From Tricholomella constricta (lineage: Eukaryota; Basidiomycota; Agaricomycetes; Agaricales; Lyophyllaceae), in assembly GCA_013368375.1 (NCBI GenBank), contig JAACJP010000010.1, forward strand, positions 558,001-622,000: DNA of 64,000 bases, read 5' to 3'. Shown here piece after piece: positions 1-10,395 of the stretch (its first letter is position 1; every line of letters begins with the position of its first letter). Both the position numbers and the translations under genes were made by a program. The notes under the pieces were generated by a model. It was not told the origin of the DNA. It ran no database searches and worked only from the letters and a program-made list of their open reading frames with translations.

Positions 1-976
1 CCTGGGGGATCGGCCTGGGGGCTGGTGCGGCAGGAGCGCGGGGGGCGGGGGGAGCGGGAGCGGGAGCGGGAGCGGGAGCGGGGGCAGTAGCGAACGCCCA
101 TCGTGCAGCTGCGGTGGTGGGCGGGCGGCTGTCGGGCGCCTTTGTCGGGACCATCCGACGGTGGAAGTCGTCCTCCGACCTCATGATGAAGTCTTGAGAA
201 CGAGCGATCCTCAGCCACTCCTCAATCTTCTCATCGTGCGGGCGACCCGTGGTGATGCTTCCGAGTCGCCTCGAGAGCTTCGGGTCCATTCCCCGACGGA
301 ATTTGAGGACCAGGTGACGCCCATCTGGGTAGCCCACCTTGACCCACAGGGATCGGAACGAGTCGATGTACTCGTCGATCGATCGACCGTTCTGGAAGTA
401 CGCCGTCGACTCCAGGATGAGCGCGGCATCGGCGACCTCGTCGAAGAGGAAGAACTCGCCACGGAAGGTGTCTTCGAAGTCCTTCCAGGCGGGAAAGACG
501 TCCTTGGCGGTTCCGAACTGGAACACCCGACTGACGAAGTCGGCGGCTCGCCCGTGCTGCATGTACGACAGCACCCATACTATTCGGGCGTGGTCGTCGG
601 CGAAACTTCTCCCGCACAAGGAGAAGTAGAGCTTGCAGGCGTTCAAGAACGCGTGACCGCCCGATCGGGCGCCGTCGTAAATGGGAGGGGGCGACGGTCG
701 GAGGTGGTGCGATCCCGATCGCGGAGAGCCTGGCAGCGGGGTGGTCGTCTCAGGCGGCGGGGGGGTCGTGTCTGCTTCGGGAGCAGCGGGGGTGGGATTG
801 GGGGGTGTCCCCGACATGAATTTTTCGAAAAGAGCGGAGAGGCGGTCCATAGAGGCCGAGTTGGAGGTATTGGAGGCAGAGAGAGCCGAAATTGTGGCTT
901 CCATATTCGCCAACCGCTCCTCCGTCGTGAGGAAGGGAGAGAACGGTCGCTGCAACATGTCACCAAATTCGGACAT
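1..976 (-). CDS. Gag polyprotein of gypsy copy, 3' end outside the window
   Basis: The minus-strand frame is the same as Gag of the complete element at 19388-20632. It appears open from an ATG at 976 to the left edge, although I did not translate every codon. The upstream ATG used in the complete copy is ACG here, so translation would have to start at the next Met (MSEFGDM). The visible part covers the coiled-coil-like N-terminus, the Pro-rich linker, the capsid-like core and the start of the Ala/Pro repeat before the zinc knuckle. The simple GGGAGC repeat at 38-84 is that Ala/Pro linker. Whether the copy is functional cannot be judged from this piece. Confidence 0.7.
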   Translation of the reverse strand, partial: MSEFGDMLQRPFSPFLTTEERLANMEATISALSASNTSNSASMDRLSALFEKFMSGTPPNPTPAAPEADTTPPPPETTTPLPGSPRSGSHHLRPSPPPIYDGARSGGHAFLNACKLYFSLCGRSFADDHARIVWVLSYMQHGRAADFVSRVFQFGTAKDVFPAWKDFEDTFRGEFFLFDEVADAALILESTAYFQNGRSIDEYIDSFRSLWVKVGYPDGRHLVLKFRRGMDPKLSRRLGSITTGRPHDEKIEEWLRIARSQDFIMRSEDDFHRRMVPTKAPDSRPPTTAAARWAFATAPAPAPAPAPAPPAPRAPAAPAPRPIPQ

Positions 977-1103
977 CTCGAAACGGGACTGGACGGGCGA
1001 TCGGGGCGAGCGCGCGTTGGACGGTCGCGTGTAGCAGACGCGTGTTTCGGCGCGGAAGCGGATCGGTCGGCTTCGTCGGGTTTCTAGAGTTACTCTATTC
1101 TGC

Positions 1104-1600
1104 TGTTAGGGCGACCTCAGCGCAGAGCTTAGTCGTGCTGGCAGAGGGGAATCCAATGTTATATTATGTACGATTAGAGAGAATGTAAGTAGACCTACCT
1201 GGCAGAGGGGAATCCAATGAGAATAGAGTAAAGGATTCCCCCATGTCAGGAGGATGACTATATACGAGTAACTACTTGAGGGCCGGCTCTCTGGGGTGTA
1301 TGGTACGTAAATGATAACGGATGGGCAGCGGCGCGTGTATGTACACGTTCCCGACGCTGTCCGATCCTCGTGGCTCAGGGTGCAGGCGCACGAGGTCGGG
1401 TGACCGACGTCGGGATGTCGGGAATCGGGATCGGGCGCGCGCTGGAAGGGGAAGTAACGACAGGAAGTTATAAGTATGTACACCGATGCTTGGGGCGGAG
1501 CGTCGGGGTCGGGATCGCGATCATCTGGGGAGCGGTCAGTCACGTGCTCGTCCGAGGAATCGGATGGTCACGTGATCACCAAACAGGTGTTCCCCTAACA
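1104..1600 (-). repeat. 5' LTR of the left gypsy copy
   Basis: A 497-bp LTR that starts TGTTAGGGGAACACC on the minus strand and ends CCTAACA. Most of it matches the gypsy1 LTRs closely, including the TATA region and the two copies of the ATTGGATTCCCCTCTGCCAG block. The outermost 90 or so bases of U3 are different sequence, so this copy represents a U3 variant of the family. A sequence complementary to the internal 'ttactctattct' lies just inside the LTR, as in gypsy1. Confidence 0.88.
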
Positions 1601-2445
1601 GGGACGAGCATCAGAAGCTCTCTATCTCTCGGCCTGTCGCCAGGAGCCGGCCAAACCAGAAACGAGACTTCGAGAAGCCCTGGACCATGGTCCTCGACGG
1701 CGCCTCCCCTGAACTAAGGGCTTTCCTCCTCTGGCAACAAACCTTCGCCGTCTCCCGCGAACTAGCTTTCCACGCCCTCCCCTTTGACAAAGACGCTCGC
1801 TCCTGGGTCATAATGAATATATCCGGCGACGCAGTGGAGGAAGGAGACCAAGCCAGAAACGAAGCCCTGGGCCGCATCAAGTCAACCCTCTGGCACAACT
1901 CCCGTTTCCGCACAATGGTGAACCGTCTCACCTCCGCTAGCAGCCTCTGGGGCTCCGGCTCCGTCAACGAACGAGTCGTCGCTGCAACAAACACTTTTGA
2001 CCTCCGCTTCATCGATACCGATGATGTCAACGGCCGGAAAGCACCTATCTGGCAGCTCACCGGGAAACCCCTCACCGACGACCATAGGCTCCATGCCGAC
2101 TATCTCAACATCGTCCGAAACATCCCCTACTGGTTAGGATTTCACCAACTCCTTACTGAGAAAAGGACAGTCGAATGCTCATGGTGTAAATCAAACACCC
2201 ACCCCGCACACGCATGTCCTTTCCCGAAGACCCCCGAATGGCTCGGTCCCCTACCCGACAACAACGAACGTCACAAGAAGCGTCTCGAAGCAATGTCAGA
2301 TACCGGGGGAGAGAGCTCCAACTCACGAGGGCATAGCAGAGGCCGCGGCCGCGGCCGTGGCCGCGGTCGCGGACAGGGCAGGGGGTACGGCAGAGGATCA
2401 CCCAAGTCGAACGAAGGGTGGACCCACGTCACGTACCACAATTAA
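1601..2445 (+). CDS. LINE ORF1 protein, 5'-truncated
   Basis: Gag-like RNA-binding protein of the LINE. The first available Met is at 1687, with a good start context (accATGg). The same frame continues upstream without a stop to the LTR edge at 1600, and the peptide just before the Met is also protein-like, so the true start is probably lost to the gypsy insertion. A CCHC zinc knuckle is visible (C-x2-C-x4-H-x4-C: CSWC...H...C) around 2177-2218. It is followed by an Arg-Gly repeat tail (2341-2395) typical of RNA-binding proteins. ORF2 lies downstream on the same strand. Confidence 0.8.
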
Positions 2446-3026
2446 CTACCATACCTAACCTGTCATGTATGCTCACAAGTACCCTCGACCTATGTAATAC
2501 AGGGGTAGCCCCATCGGCTCCCCTTCTTTCCAATCAACCTACCTTTCCTCACCGTGCGTAACGTACGTATCCGATCCCTCGTCGGGGAGTGGTTTTCTGT
2601 CAGGAACCACAAAGTCGAGATGTGTCCGTGCTGCTACCCCGCACGCATCCCGCAACGTCCGAAGATGAATTTACTGACTGACCCACAGGACAGGTAATCG
2701 GAAGACGTCAAGAAAATGGTAACTTACGGCCGATAGGGTGGGGCCATGTCGAGTTTCTTTCGGCCACTTTCTCTCGAAGTCGTAGCTCCTCCTGCCGGAA
2801 TACGACCAGAAAAAGATCCACCCCAAATGTGCATGGCCTCGCAAGCCTGCACTGTGTATAGGAAGGTATACGACTTGCTACTAATAGTAATATAACACAG
2901 ACTCCACCCCCAACCCGCGGTACAAGCAACAACGGCAACGAACTTGACGCCTCCAGAGGGGAGCCATGTCCACCCGCCGACAGCCTCCCCAATGAAGGAA
3001 GCTCAAGGTTAGGAGGCGGACAGGCA

Positions 3027-6000
3027 GTGCGAGGCCGACCGGAGTCCAGGAACAACTGGACGTCAACCGGTGCTCTGGACGATGATCGAAGGTCCACTGC
3101 GCCCGGTGGATTCACCACCCTAGGGCACCCTGGCTACCGAGCCAGGAGAAGCGCAAATACGCGCCCTCCAAATGGAGAACATACAATGGGAGAGGGCGCG
3201 AGCCCCCCCACGCAGTCAGCGTCCACCGTGCAGTCAGCAGGTAGCCCGCAGTCAGCGGACCCCGGTTCCACCCCAAGCGGAGAACCGGATGTAGAGGAAG
3301 GGCTCAACCCCACCCCTACAGAGCAAAGTCAGCGTCAAGCTACTAGCTCGGGCACCGAGAACCCGAACACGCCACAAACAAGTGCCCAAAACGAGCCCAA
3401 CATACCCCCCACACCAGAGCCTCGAACGAACCCACAAGGGAAAAAATCCAAACGTGGTAGCCTCGGCCTAGCCACCCTTAACATCAAAGGTGGCGGGTCA
3501 CACACCACGCGAGGAAAATGGCCACACCTGTGGCAGATCATGCGGGAACAGAGCCTCGATATCCTCGCTATACAGGAATCACACCTCGATGACCTGCGCA
3601 GGGATGAAATACAGCAAATGTTCAGTGAGCAAATACATATCCTAAACAGCTGGGATCGTACAAATCCAAATGCGAGAGGGATAGCCTTCATCCTCAATAA
3701 AAGGACTACACGCTGGAAGGAAGCCAAAATTGACGAATTAATCCCCGGGAGAGCAACCCTCCTGCACATCCCCTGGCATGAGAGTAACGTAACAAAGATT
3801 ATGGGTGTATACGCACCAAATAATACAAACGAGAATGCCGAATTCTGGGAAGAGCTAGAACAGAAATGGAGATCTGGAGCATTCACGAAACCTGATATCC
3901 TCCTAGGCGACACAAATTTTGTGGAGGACTCCATGGACCGAATCCCCACTAAGCCCCCCCCTCTAGCCCCAGCCGTAGCGCTAGGGACCCTTAAAACTAG
4001 CTTCGGCCTCATTGATGGCTGGAGACAAACCTTCCCTACAATGCGTAAATTCACCTTCAGAACCGAAAGAGGGGACTCACAATCCCGCCTCGATAGGATA
4101 TACATCTCGGAAACCCTAATCAGATTCAGCCATAGCTGGGAGATCTCGAACACTGGGCTCAGTACTGACCACAAACTCGTCTCTGTACGAATCCTAAACC
4201 CAGCTTCCCCGTACCTTGGACGGGGTCGATACGCCATCCCAAACGCACTGCTGCAACACAAAGACCTCCGAAATAAAATCACGGAACTTGGCAAGCTATA
4301 CCAGAAAAAACTTGATAAACTCGACGACAAACCCCGGGACAGAGAAAATAACCCACAACGAGAGCATAAAATCTTCAAAGATAAACTAGTCAAAACCATC
4401 CGTAAATATGCTAAAACGGTCATGCCAAGGATTCAGAAGACCATAAACAACCTAGAGAAGGACAGAGATGACATCCTTAACAATACAGGAATCGACGATA
4501 GCGAAAAACGCACCACTGCCGCGCTCTTGGACGAACGTATCACTCAACTTGAAAAAGTGCGCCATAACAGAGCCAGGGACAACCTCGCCACAAAATGCCG
4601 CCTAGAAAATGAAACAAACTCTAAGTTCTGGTACCAACTGAATAAAGCAAAGAAACCTAGAGACACGATAGCCGCCCTTAGAAATCCCAATGTTGACCCC
4701 CCAACGCTCGTCCGTAAATCCTCCGAAATGGCCCAAATAGCCAAGCAATACCATGAGAACCTCCAGAAAGAAGGAATCCCTGAAGGGACAAATGTCGACG
4801 CCATAACGGATAATGTCCTCCAACATATAAACAAGTCCCTAGATGGACAAAAAAAGGCCCAACTAGCACAGCGTATCAGCAAAGCAGAAGTACGCCAAGC
4901 AATACGCGACCTACCTAAAGGGAAATCACCCGGTATCGATGGCCTCACCCACGAGCTATGGGCCATGATGCTCGGAATGTCTGAGCAAAAACAAGAAGCG
5001 GAAGAAGAACCTCTCGAAACTCTCGACGTCGTTGCTGCCCTCACCAGAGTTTTTAACGACATCGAAGAATATGGTGTCGAAGAACATACCAATTTCTCCA
5101 AAGGCTGGATGTGCCCACTATACAAAAAGAAGGATAGAACTGACATCAGTAACTATCGACCAATTACCGTCCTTAACTCAGACTATAAAATATTTACCAG
5201 GGCACTCACCACAAAACTAGCCGTTGCAGTACCCGAACTAATCCATCGTGACCAGGCCGGGTTCATGAAAGGCCGCAGAATAGAAGACCAAACTGAACTA
5301 GTCAAAATGATCATCAATAGATGCGAAGCACAAGACGAAAACGGGGCAATAGTCTGCCTCGACCAGGAAAAGGCATATGACAAGATTAACCATACCTTCC
5401 TCTGGAAGAGTATGCATAAATTCGGCCTCCCGAATGAGCTGATATCGACTATCAAACACCTCTACCACAATGCCGAAACGGTCATAATACTGAATGGCGA
5501 AGTCAGTACCCCATATAAAGTAATACGGGGAGTGCGACAAGGCGACCCACTGTCGTGCTTACTTTTTAACCTCGCAATAGAGTCCCTTGCCCAGATGCTC
5601 CGGGATTCCGACCTAGAAGGCTTCCAGATAAAGGATGACTGCGAAAGACTGATCGCGACCCTCTTCGCTGACGACACCACCGTCTACCTATCCCAGAATG
5701 ACAACTTCCCAGACCTCCAGGATATTCTTACCAGGTGGTGTAATGTGTCCGGGGCATCCTTCAATGTACCAAAGACCATGATAATCCCGGTTGGTAACGA
5801 AGAATATAGGAAGCGAGTTGTCCTCGAACGGAGACTCCAGCGAGACTCAACTGAAATTCCTGCGGGCATCCACATCGCCAACGATGGCGAACCCACGAGA
5901 GTACTGGGGGCCTTCGTAGGAAACCATGTTGATCAACTTGACGTATGGACCCCCACTATAGAGAAAATTACCAAAGACCTGGAGATCTGGAATAAAGGGT

Positions 6001-8294
6001 ACCCAACCCTTAAAGGACGATCAAAAATCACAAAAAACATCATAGGAGGCTACACTCAATTCCTAACCAGGGTGCAAGGTATGCCCAAGGTAGTCGAGAA
6101 CCGCCTCGATAAAATGAGCCGTGAATATATGTGGAACGGAGCGAAAATCCCACCTGTGAACCGGGCAACACTCAACCAAGAAACTAGCAAAGGAGGCCAG
6201 AAATGCCTAAATATCAAGGCTAGAAACGAAGCTATAGAACTCACGAAACTAAGGTCATACCTCAGATTCGACGACGAGCGCCCGCGATGGGCTAAGGTAG
6301 CCGACGAACTTATGGGCCGAAACATCTCTACACGCCGTAGAGTGCGAGACGAAACCTCGATCGTCAACCCATACCTGCAAAACTACACCGTCAAGACCAG
6401 GATGTCAAACACGACTCTCCCCGAGTCCCTAATCAGAATGCTACGTACCGCAGACAAACACAATGTCTCCTTCGCGCCAATTGCCCTCAGCACAGAATTA
6501 AAAAACGAGATGCCGATGTGGTACCACGTAGGAGTCACAAATAACAAAACCCTCATAAATAACGACGACTGGGCCCGATGTCAGCGCCATAACCATAAAA
6601 TCACCACCGTTGGAGAAATGCTTACATACATTAACAAACGCCCCACACCAGGCGAGAGAACACATAAAGAAAGAGTCAACTGCGCCTGTAAGTGCTGCCA
6701 GAGATCACGTCGACTAGGATGCCAAAATCCGGATAAGTGTAGGAAAGTAGGAAAGAAATCCCTGAACGCACTAAGCGATAAATGGCACCCCAAATCCAAC
6801 CTGGAACTTCAAGTCGCACCGAACGATGAACTGCCAGAGATCGGACAAAGAGGCGAGGACACAGATAGCCCCATAACGTTCAACCAGAATTACATAACAC
6901 AAGACAACCTAACAAATGGGATACGAGTCTTCATCAATGACAAAACCCAGACAAACTCACCAGCGACGCCGATCCGTGACAACACAGATAACACCCCAGA
7001 AATAAGAGTCTGGACGGACGGCTCATGTATCGCCAACGGCGATGAAAATGCACGAGCCGGGAGCGGCCTCTGGTACGGAGAAAATGACCAACGAAACCTA
7101 GCCATCAAACTGCCCCTAGACATGGAACAGTCGAACAATTCTGGCGAAGCCGCAGCCATCCTGATCGCAGCCCGGAATGCACCCCCCAACGCTACGTTGC
7201 ATATCTTCAGTGACTCCAAAATAGTCATCGAAGGACTTACAAAAAATTTAAATACCTGGGAAGACAAGGGATGGATAGGAATATCCAATAGAACGATCCT
7301 TAAAGCTACAGTTGCTCAGCTTAGAGCGAGAAAAGGGACCACCCTCTTCACGAAGGTCAAAGGACATAGTGGTGACGTCGGAAATGACGGAGCGGACGCC
7401 CTAGCAAAGATGGGAGCGATGAAAAACGAAGCGGATGCCATAGATCTACAGATCCTCGAGAATTTTGACCTTTCGGGCGCCAAGCTGTCCACCATGACCC
7501 AAGCACTCCTATACAAAGGTATTATGGAGCAGGAAACGGTCAAGACTAGAAGAAAAACACTGATACACCTGGATATCGTTAGACACACAATACAAGAAAA
7601 GATGGGTGACTTACCATCCGACAGCCGAATCTGGCAATCCCTTTACAACAGGGACATATCCAAAAACATAAGCGCCTTCCTATGGCGTGCGATGCACAAC
7701 TCCTACCCCATCGGAGATTTCTGGTCCCAAATCACCAACTTCGAGCATCGATCGAAATGCCAGACCTGCGACACCGAAGAGTCCATGGACCATATTCTCA
7801 CGGAATGCCCAGACTCCTGCCAGGGCACCGTCTGGCGTCTAGCTGAAACCCTATGGGCGAAGAAAGGCTTCCCGTGGTTCCCACCATCGCTCGGGCAGCA
7901 GCTCGGATGCGCCCTAATTAATTTCAAAGACGGGGAAGGCAAACTCAAAGTAGGAGTCAGTCGCCTCTACCGAATCATCATGTCAGAATCCACACACCTG
8001 ATCTGGAAATTGCGCTGCGAATGGCGCATTGGAAGAGAATCTGATCCCGAAAGAAAACATACCGAAAATGAAGTCGTAAACCGTTGGTTTGAAGCTATTA
8101 ACCGACGCTTAAAATTTGACTGCCTGATGACGGACAATATGAGATATGGGAGGAAAGCTATACGCTCCTCCCTAGTGAAACAAACCTGGGAGGGCACCCT
8201 CCAAGACGAAGAAAACCTACCAACAAAATGGTACACTAAAACCGGGGTTTTAGTGGGTAGGGGGACAGAACACCCGAGAGGGCGTAATCGCTAG
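3027..8294 (+). CDS. LINE ORF2: APE endonuclease - reverse transcriptase - RNase H polyprotein
   Basis: A 1755-residue ORF without interruptions. After a Pro/Ser-rich leader of about 145 residues comes an APE-type endonuclease (about 147-390), with IQESHL, GDTNF, SRLDRIY and STDHKLV. The reverse transcriptase (about 600-900) has YRPITVLN, the QAGFMKGR region, GVRQGDPLS and the active-site FADD near residue 880. A Cys cluster (CACKCC...C...C) sits near residue 1218. RNase H (about 1325-1465) shows its acidic residues in WTDGS, SGEAAA, FSDSK and GNDGADALA. A CQTC...H...C zinc motif near residue 1577 matches the zf-RVT region. All catalytic motifs look intact, so this ORF could be functional even though ORF1 is broken. 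Confidence 0.95.
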   Translation: MRGRPESRNNWTSTGALDDDRRSTAPGGFTTLGHPGYRARRSANTRPPNGEHTMGEGASPPTQSASTVQSAGSPQSADPGSTPSGEPDVEEGLNPTPTEQSQRQATSSGTENPNTPQTSAQNEPNIPPTPEPRTNPQGKKSKRGSLGLATLNIKGGGSHTTRGKWPHLWQIMREQSLDILAIQESHLDDLRRDEIQQMFSEQIHILNSWDRTNPNARGIAFILNKRTTRWKEAKIDELIPGRATLLHIPWHESNVTKIMGVYAPNNTNENAEFWEELEQKWRSGAFTKPDILLGDTNFVEDSMDRIPTKPPPLAPAVALGTLKTSFGLIDGWRQTFPTMRKFTFRTERGDSQSRLDRIYISETLIRFSHSWEISNTGLSTDHKLVSVRILNPASPYLGRGRYAIPNALLQHKDLRNKITELGKLYQKKLDKLDDKPRDRENNPQREHKIFKDKLVKTIRKYAKTVMPRIQKTINNLEKDRDDILNNTGIDDSEKRTTAALLDERITQLEKVRHNRARDNLATKCRLENETNSKFWYQLNKAKKPRDTIAALRNPNVDPPTLVRKSSEMAQIAKQYHENLQKEGIPEGTNVDAITDNVLQHINKSLDGQKKAQLAQRISKAEVRQAIRDLPKGKSPGIDGLTHELWAMMLGMSEQKQEAEEEPLETLDVVAALTRVFNDIEEYGVEEHTNFSKGWMCPLYKKKDRTDISNYRPITVLNSDYKIFTRALTTKLAVAVPELIHRDQAGFMKGRRIEDQTELVKMIINRCEAQDENGAIVCLDQEKAYDKINHTFLWKSMHKFGLPNELISTIKHLYHNAETVIILNGEVSTPYKVIRGVRQGDPLSCLLFNLAIESLAQMLRDSDLEGFQIKDDCERLIATLFADDTTVYLSQNDNFPDLQDILTRWCNVSGASFNVPKTMIIPVGNEEYRKRVVLERRLQRDSTEIPAGIHIANDGEPTRVLGAFVGNHVDQLDVWTPTIEKITKDLEIWNKGYPTLKGRSKITKNIIGGYTQFLTRVQGMPKVVENRLDKMSREYMWNGAKIPPVNRATLNQETSKGGQKCLNIKARNEAIELTKLRSYLRFDDERPRWAKVADELMGRNISTRRRVRDETSIVNPYLQNYTVKTRMSNTTLPESLIRMLRTADKHNVSFAPIALSTELKNEMPMWYHVGVTNNKTLINNDDWARCQRHNHKITTVGEMLTYINKRPTPGERTHKERVNCACKCCQRSRRLGCQNPDKCRKVGKKSLNALSDKWHPKSNLELQVAPNDELPEIGQRGEDTDSPITFNQNYITQDNLTNGIRVFINDKTQTNSPATPIRDNTDNTPEIRVWTDGSCIANGDENARAGSGLWYGENDQRNLAIKLPLDMEQSNNSGEAAAILIAARNAPPNATLHIFSDSKIVIEGLTKNLNTWEDKGWIGISNRTILKATVAQLRARKGTTLFTKVKGHSGDVGNDGADALAKMGAMKNEADAIDLQILENFDLSGAKLSTMTQALLYKGIMEQETVKTRRKTLIHLDIVRHTIQEKMGDLPSDSRIWQSLYNRDISKNISAFLWRAMHNSYPIGDFWSQITNFEHRSKCQTCDTEESMDHILTECPDSCQGTVWRLAETLWAKKGFPWFPPSLGQQLGCALINFKDGEGKLKVGVSRLYRIIMSESTHLIWKLRCEWRIGRESDPERKHTENEVVNRWFEAINRRLKFDCLMTDNMRYGRKAIRSSLVKQTWEGTLQDEENLPTKWYTKTGVLVGRGTEHPRGRNR

Positions 8295-8518
8295 TAGGCA
8301 TCGGTAGCAATGATTCGAAAGATGAGTTACCTGTGCCCACTGGCCTTATCTGTCACCGATTCCCACACTGTTTGCATTAAATCATGCACTCGTGTATAAC
8401 AACATTTCCCCGCTGTGGCTTGCAATTTCCCTAAATACGGAGTGAAACTCTCCGTCGACACAAAGCGAGGTGGCGAGGCTGACTTTGTGAGCTGTCTCCA
8501 CCTATAACAACGCACCAC

Positions 8519-8519
<1 letters not shown>

Positions 8520-8558
<39 letters not shown>
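8520..8558 (+). repeat. LINE poly(A) tail (39 A)
   Basis: A run of 39 adenines marks the 3' end of the LINE, as expected for target-primed reverse transcription. The sequence beyond it is gag-like DNA of the old gypsy2 element. An A tract this long without substitutions suggests a fairly recent insertion. Confidence 0.95.
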
Positions 8559-8560
<2 letters not shown>

Positions 8561-8701
8561 TCGAAGGTCCCTCTTTCACACAAAGAAGACCTTCACCACC
8601 ACCTTTCAAAACCTCCCCTGCCTCAACAGGACACATGATGCAAGGGACCTTCGGATCTAACAGGTCCAGGCTGGAACACAACATTTTCCAACCAGGCCAA
8701 C

Positions 8702-9437
8702 ATGAGGGGGACTTTTCCTCAGCCAGTCAGGACCCTCAATGACCCCTACCCCGGACCCCCTCGAACGTATTCAACCTGTCCTACCAACTCGCCACCCCCA
8801 AATATCCCTCCTTACTACCATCCGCAACGACCTTCGGACCTCCGCCTTCAAGTAACCAGACTCCCGGGTTGTACTACGAAAGGTTGAAACACCCGGAGAT
8901 GTTCCAGAGGAGGGATAGGGCTCGAGAGGAGGGACAGGGACAGTTCGCTCGTCAACAAATCCAGAGTCCTACAAACCTCTCTGGGCGAATAATGCAAACA
9001 CCTCCAACACCTCCACATGACCTCTGATCGGACCTTTGGCGGGACCCGCACACCGCACGACACCGGAAACGACTCAAGGAAATAGGAATGCACGCCTGAA
9101 CGCCGAAAGTCATGATCAGGACCCGGACACAGGTAAGGAAGGTAAGGTGCAGGATCAAGAAATTGCATAGGACGACGAAGAAGCCCTGCAAGCCAACAAT
9201 TTCAGTTTCAAGAAGTCAACACGCCCCTGGGTGAAGATCGCCAAAGACGTAAAGCAACAACAGATTCGGGACAAAGCCTGCATCCTATGCGGTGACCCGG
9301 AACACTGGATGCGCGACTGCCCAACAGCAAACGCCATGGGCAGAGCCACCTACCTCATCGGCGACGACATCTTCAAATTCCATCACAAGACGGAAGAGGG
9401 AAACACGGGGGCGATTCAGGACTTGCCCAGGCTCTGA
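8702..9437 (+). pseudogene. gypsy2 gag remnant with CCHC zinc knuckle
   Basis: Broken gag sequence in more than one frame. A Pro-rich stretch occurs near 8702-8885 and a stop interrupts the next piece at about 9026. From about 9195 a frame reads into a clear zinc knuckle (CILCGDPEHWMRDC, C-x2-C-x4-H-x4-C, about 9280-9321) and ends with a stop at 9435-9437. The piece is directly after the LINE poly(A), so the start of gag lies on the other side of the LINE insertion. Confidence 0.65.
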
Positions 9438-9539
9438 ATCGCGAAGGTCTAAAACCGGACCTTGACACAAAACTACGCGCAACGGCATTATCGACAACGG
9501 ACACCCGCACAGTAACACTCTCCTCTCACTCGTCACTGG

Positions 9540-10377
9540 CATTTCTAATACACCTCACGTCAAACAGAGGAGGAGAAGAACCCGAAAACACGCTTATCGA
9601 CAGCGGAGCTACCGACAACTTCATGGACTCTGACATGGTGACATCACGAGGGCTCCACCTTGAGGAGCTCAACCCTCCAATAAACCTTTGCCTATTTGAC
9701 GGAGAATTCTCCGCATCGGGCAAAATCACACACTATACCACCAACGACGTCAAATTCAGTGACGGCATCACGCAGAGGATAAGATTCTTCCTTACAAAAC
9801 TCCACGAGACAGCTACGATAGTGCTGGGACTATCATGGTTGAAGGAAGTCAACCCCCGAATAAAGAAGACCTCTGCATTACGCTACAAAGAGGGTCAAAC
9901 AGCAAAATCGAAGGATCACTACCGGACCTCCAAAGAAAAAAGGAAGTTGCTCCAACAACGACAGGCACAGGAACTCAACGCCTACCCTCGCGATCAGCTT
10001 GCTCCTTCACGATCGAAGTACAGTTGGAAGGATCCTCAACGCAACTACGGGCGCTTATTGATAGTGGGGCGGCGGGCAACTTCATAACACAATCCTCGTG
10101 TACAAAGCCGGAACCTCTCGCCAACCCCATGACCCTACAACTGTTCGATGGAAACCCCAGCAGAGGTGGAGCCATTTCACACCATAGTCCCGAAACAATC
10201 AAACTTGAGAACGGACTAGAGTATAAGGTCGACCTCCTCATAACACAGTTACACCCAGCCACGCCACTAGTGCTCGGACTACCTTGGTTACGGGAAGCAA
10301 ATCCAGACATCGACTGGCGAGAAATGACCATGACCATGGAACAAGGAGCAGGACTAGCCGCGATATCGCTTTTCTAG
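9540..10377 (+). pseudogene. gypsy2 aspartic protease region, two retropepsin-like domains in different frames
   Basis: Two successive protease-like modules are visible. The first has the active-site motif LIDSGATDNF (near 9593) and ends with the hydrophobic VLGLSWLKEVNP block. The second has LIDSGAAGNF (near 10054) and the matching VLGLPWLREANPDIDW block. They are in frames 2 and 1 respectively, with the frame changing near a run of five C at about 9851-9855. Ty3/gypsy elements normally carry one protease, so this is either a duplication within the element or a chimera of two related copies. Confidence 0.65.
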
Positions 10378-10395
10378 AAGACACAATGGGGAACC

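Larger units (their letters stand above)
1..1600 (-). mobile_element. 5' end of a Ty3/gypsy chromovirus (gypsy1 family), running off the left edge
   Basis: This is the reverse complement of the LTR, primer-binding region and first part of gag of the complete gypsy1 element at 18812-25153. The outer LTR edge is the TG/CA end at 1600, and the interior runs leftward off the window. Its insertion splits the first ORF of the LINE on its right, so it is younger than the LINE. The five bases next to the outer edge (1601-1605, gggac) should be repeated beyond the left edge if the copy is a normal insertion; that cannot be seen here. Confidence 0.9.
1601..8558 (+). mobile_element. LINE (non-LTR retrotransposon) with APE endonuclease, RT and RNase H; 5' end cut by a gypsy insertion
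   Basis: The element has two ORFs in the usual order, a zinc-knuckle ORF1 and a large ORF2 with endonuclease, reverse transcriptase and RNase H. It ends in an uninterrupted A tract at 8520-8558. The 580 bp between the ORFs and the 225 bp after ORF2 show no other gene. The 5' end is missing: the frame of ORF1 is open right up to the LTR boundary at 1600. The RNase H domain and the C-terminal Cys/His motif resemble LINEs of the Tad1/I type known from Agaricomycetes. The clade assignment is from family knowledge and has not been tested. Confidence 0.92.

Noticed and set aside
161..1087. A 308-codon plus-strand ORF at the left edge and its 426-codon counterpart at 19229-20509 (minus)
   Set aside because: They are the antisense of gag in the two gypsy copies. 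The gag sense frame has the zinc knuckle and capsid features; the antisense frames are Arg/Gly-rich products of GC-rich codon use, and their presence in both copies follows from common descent.
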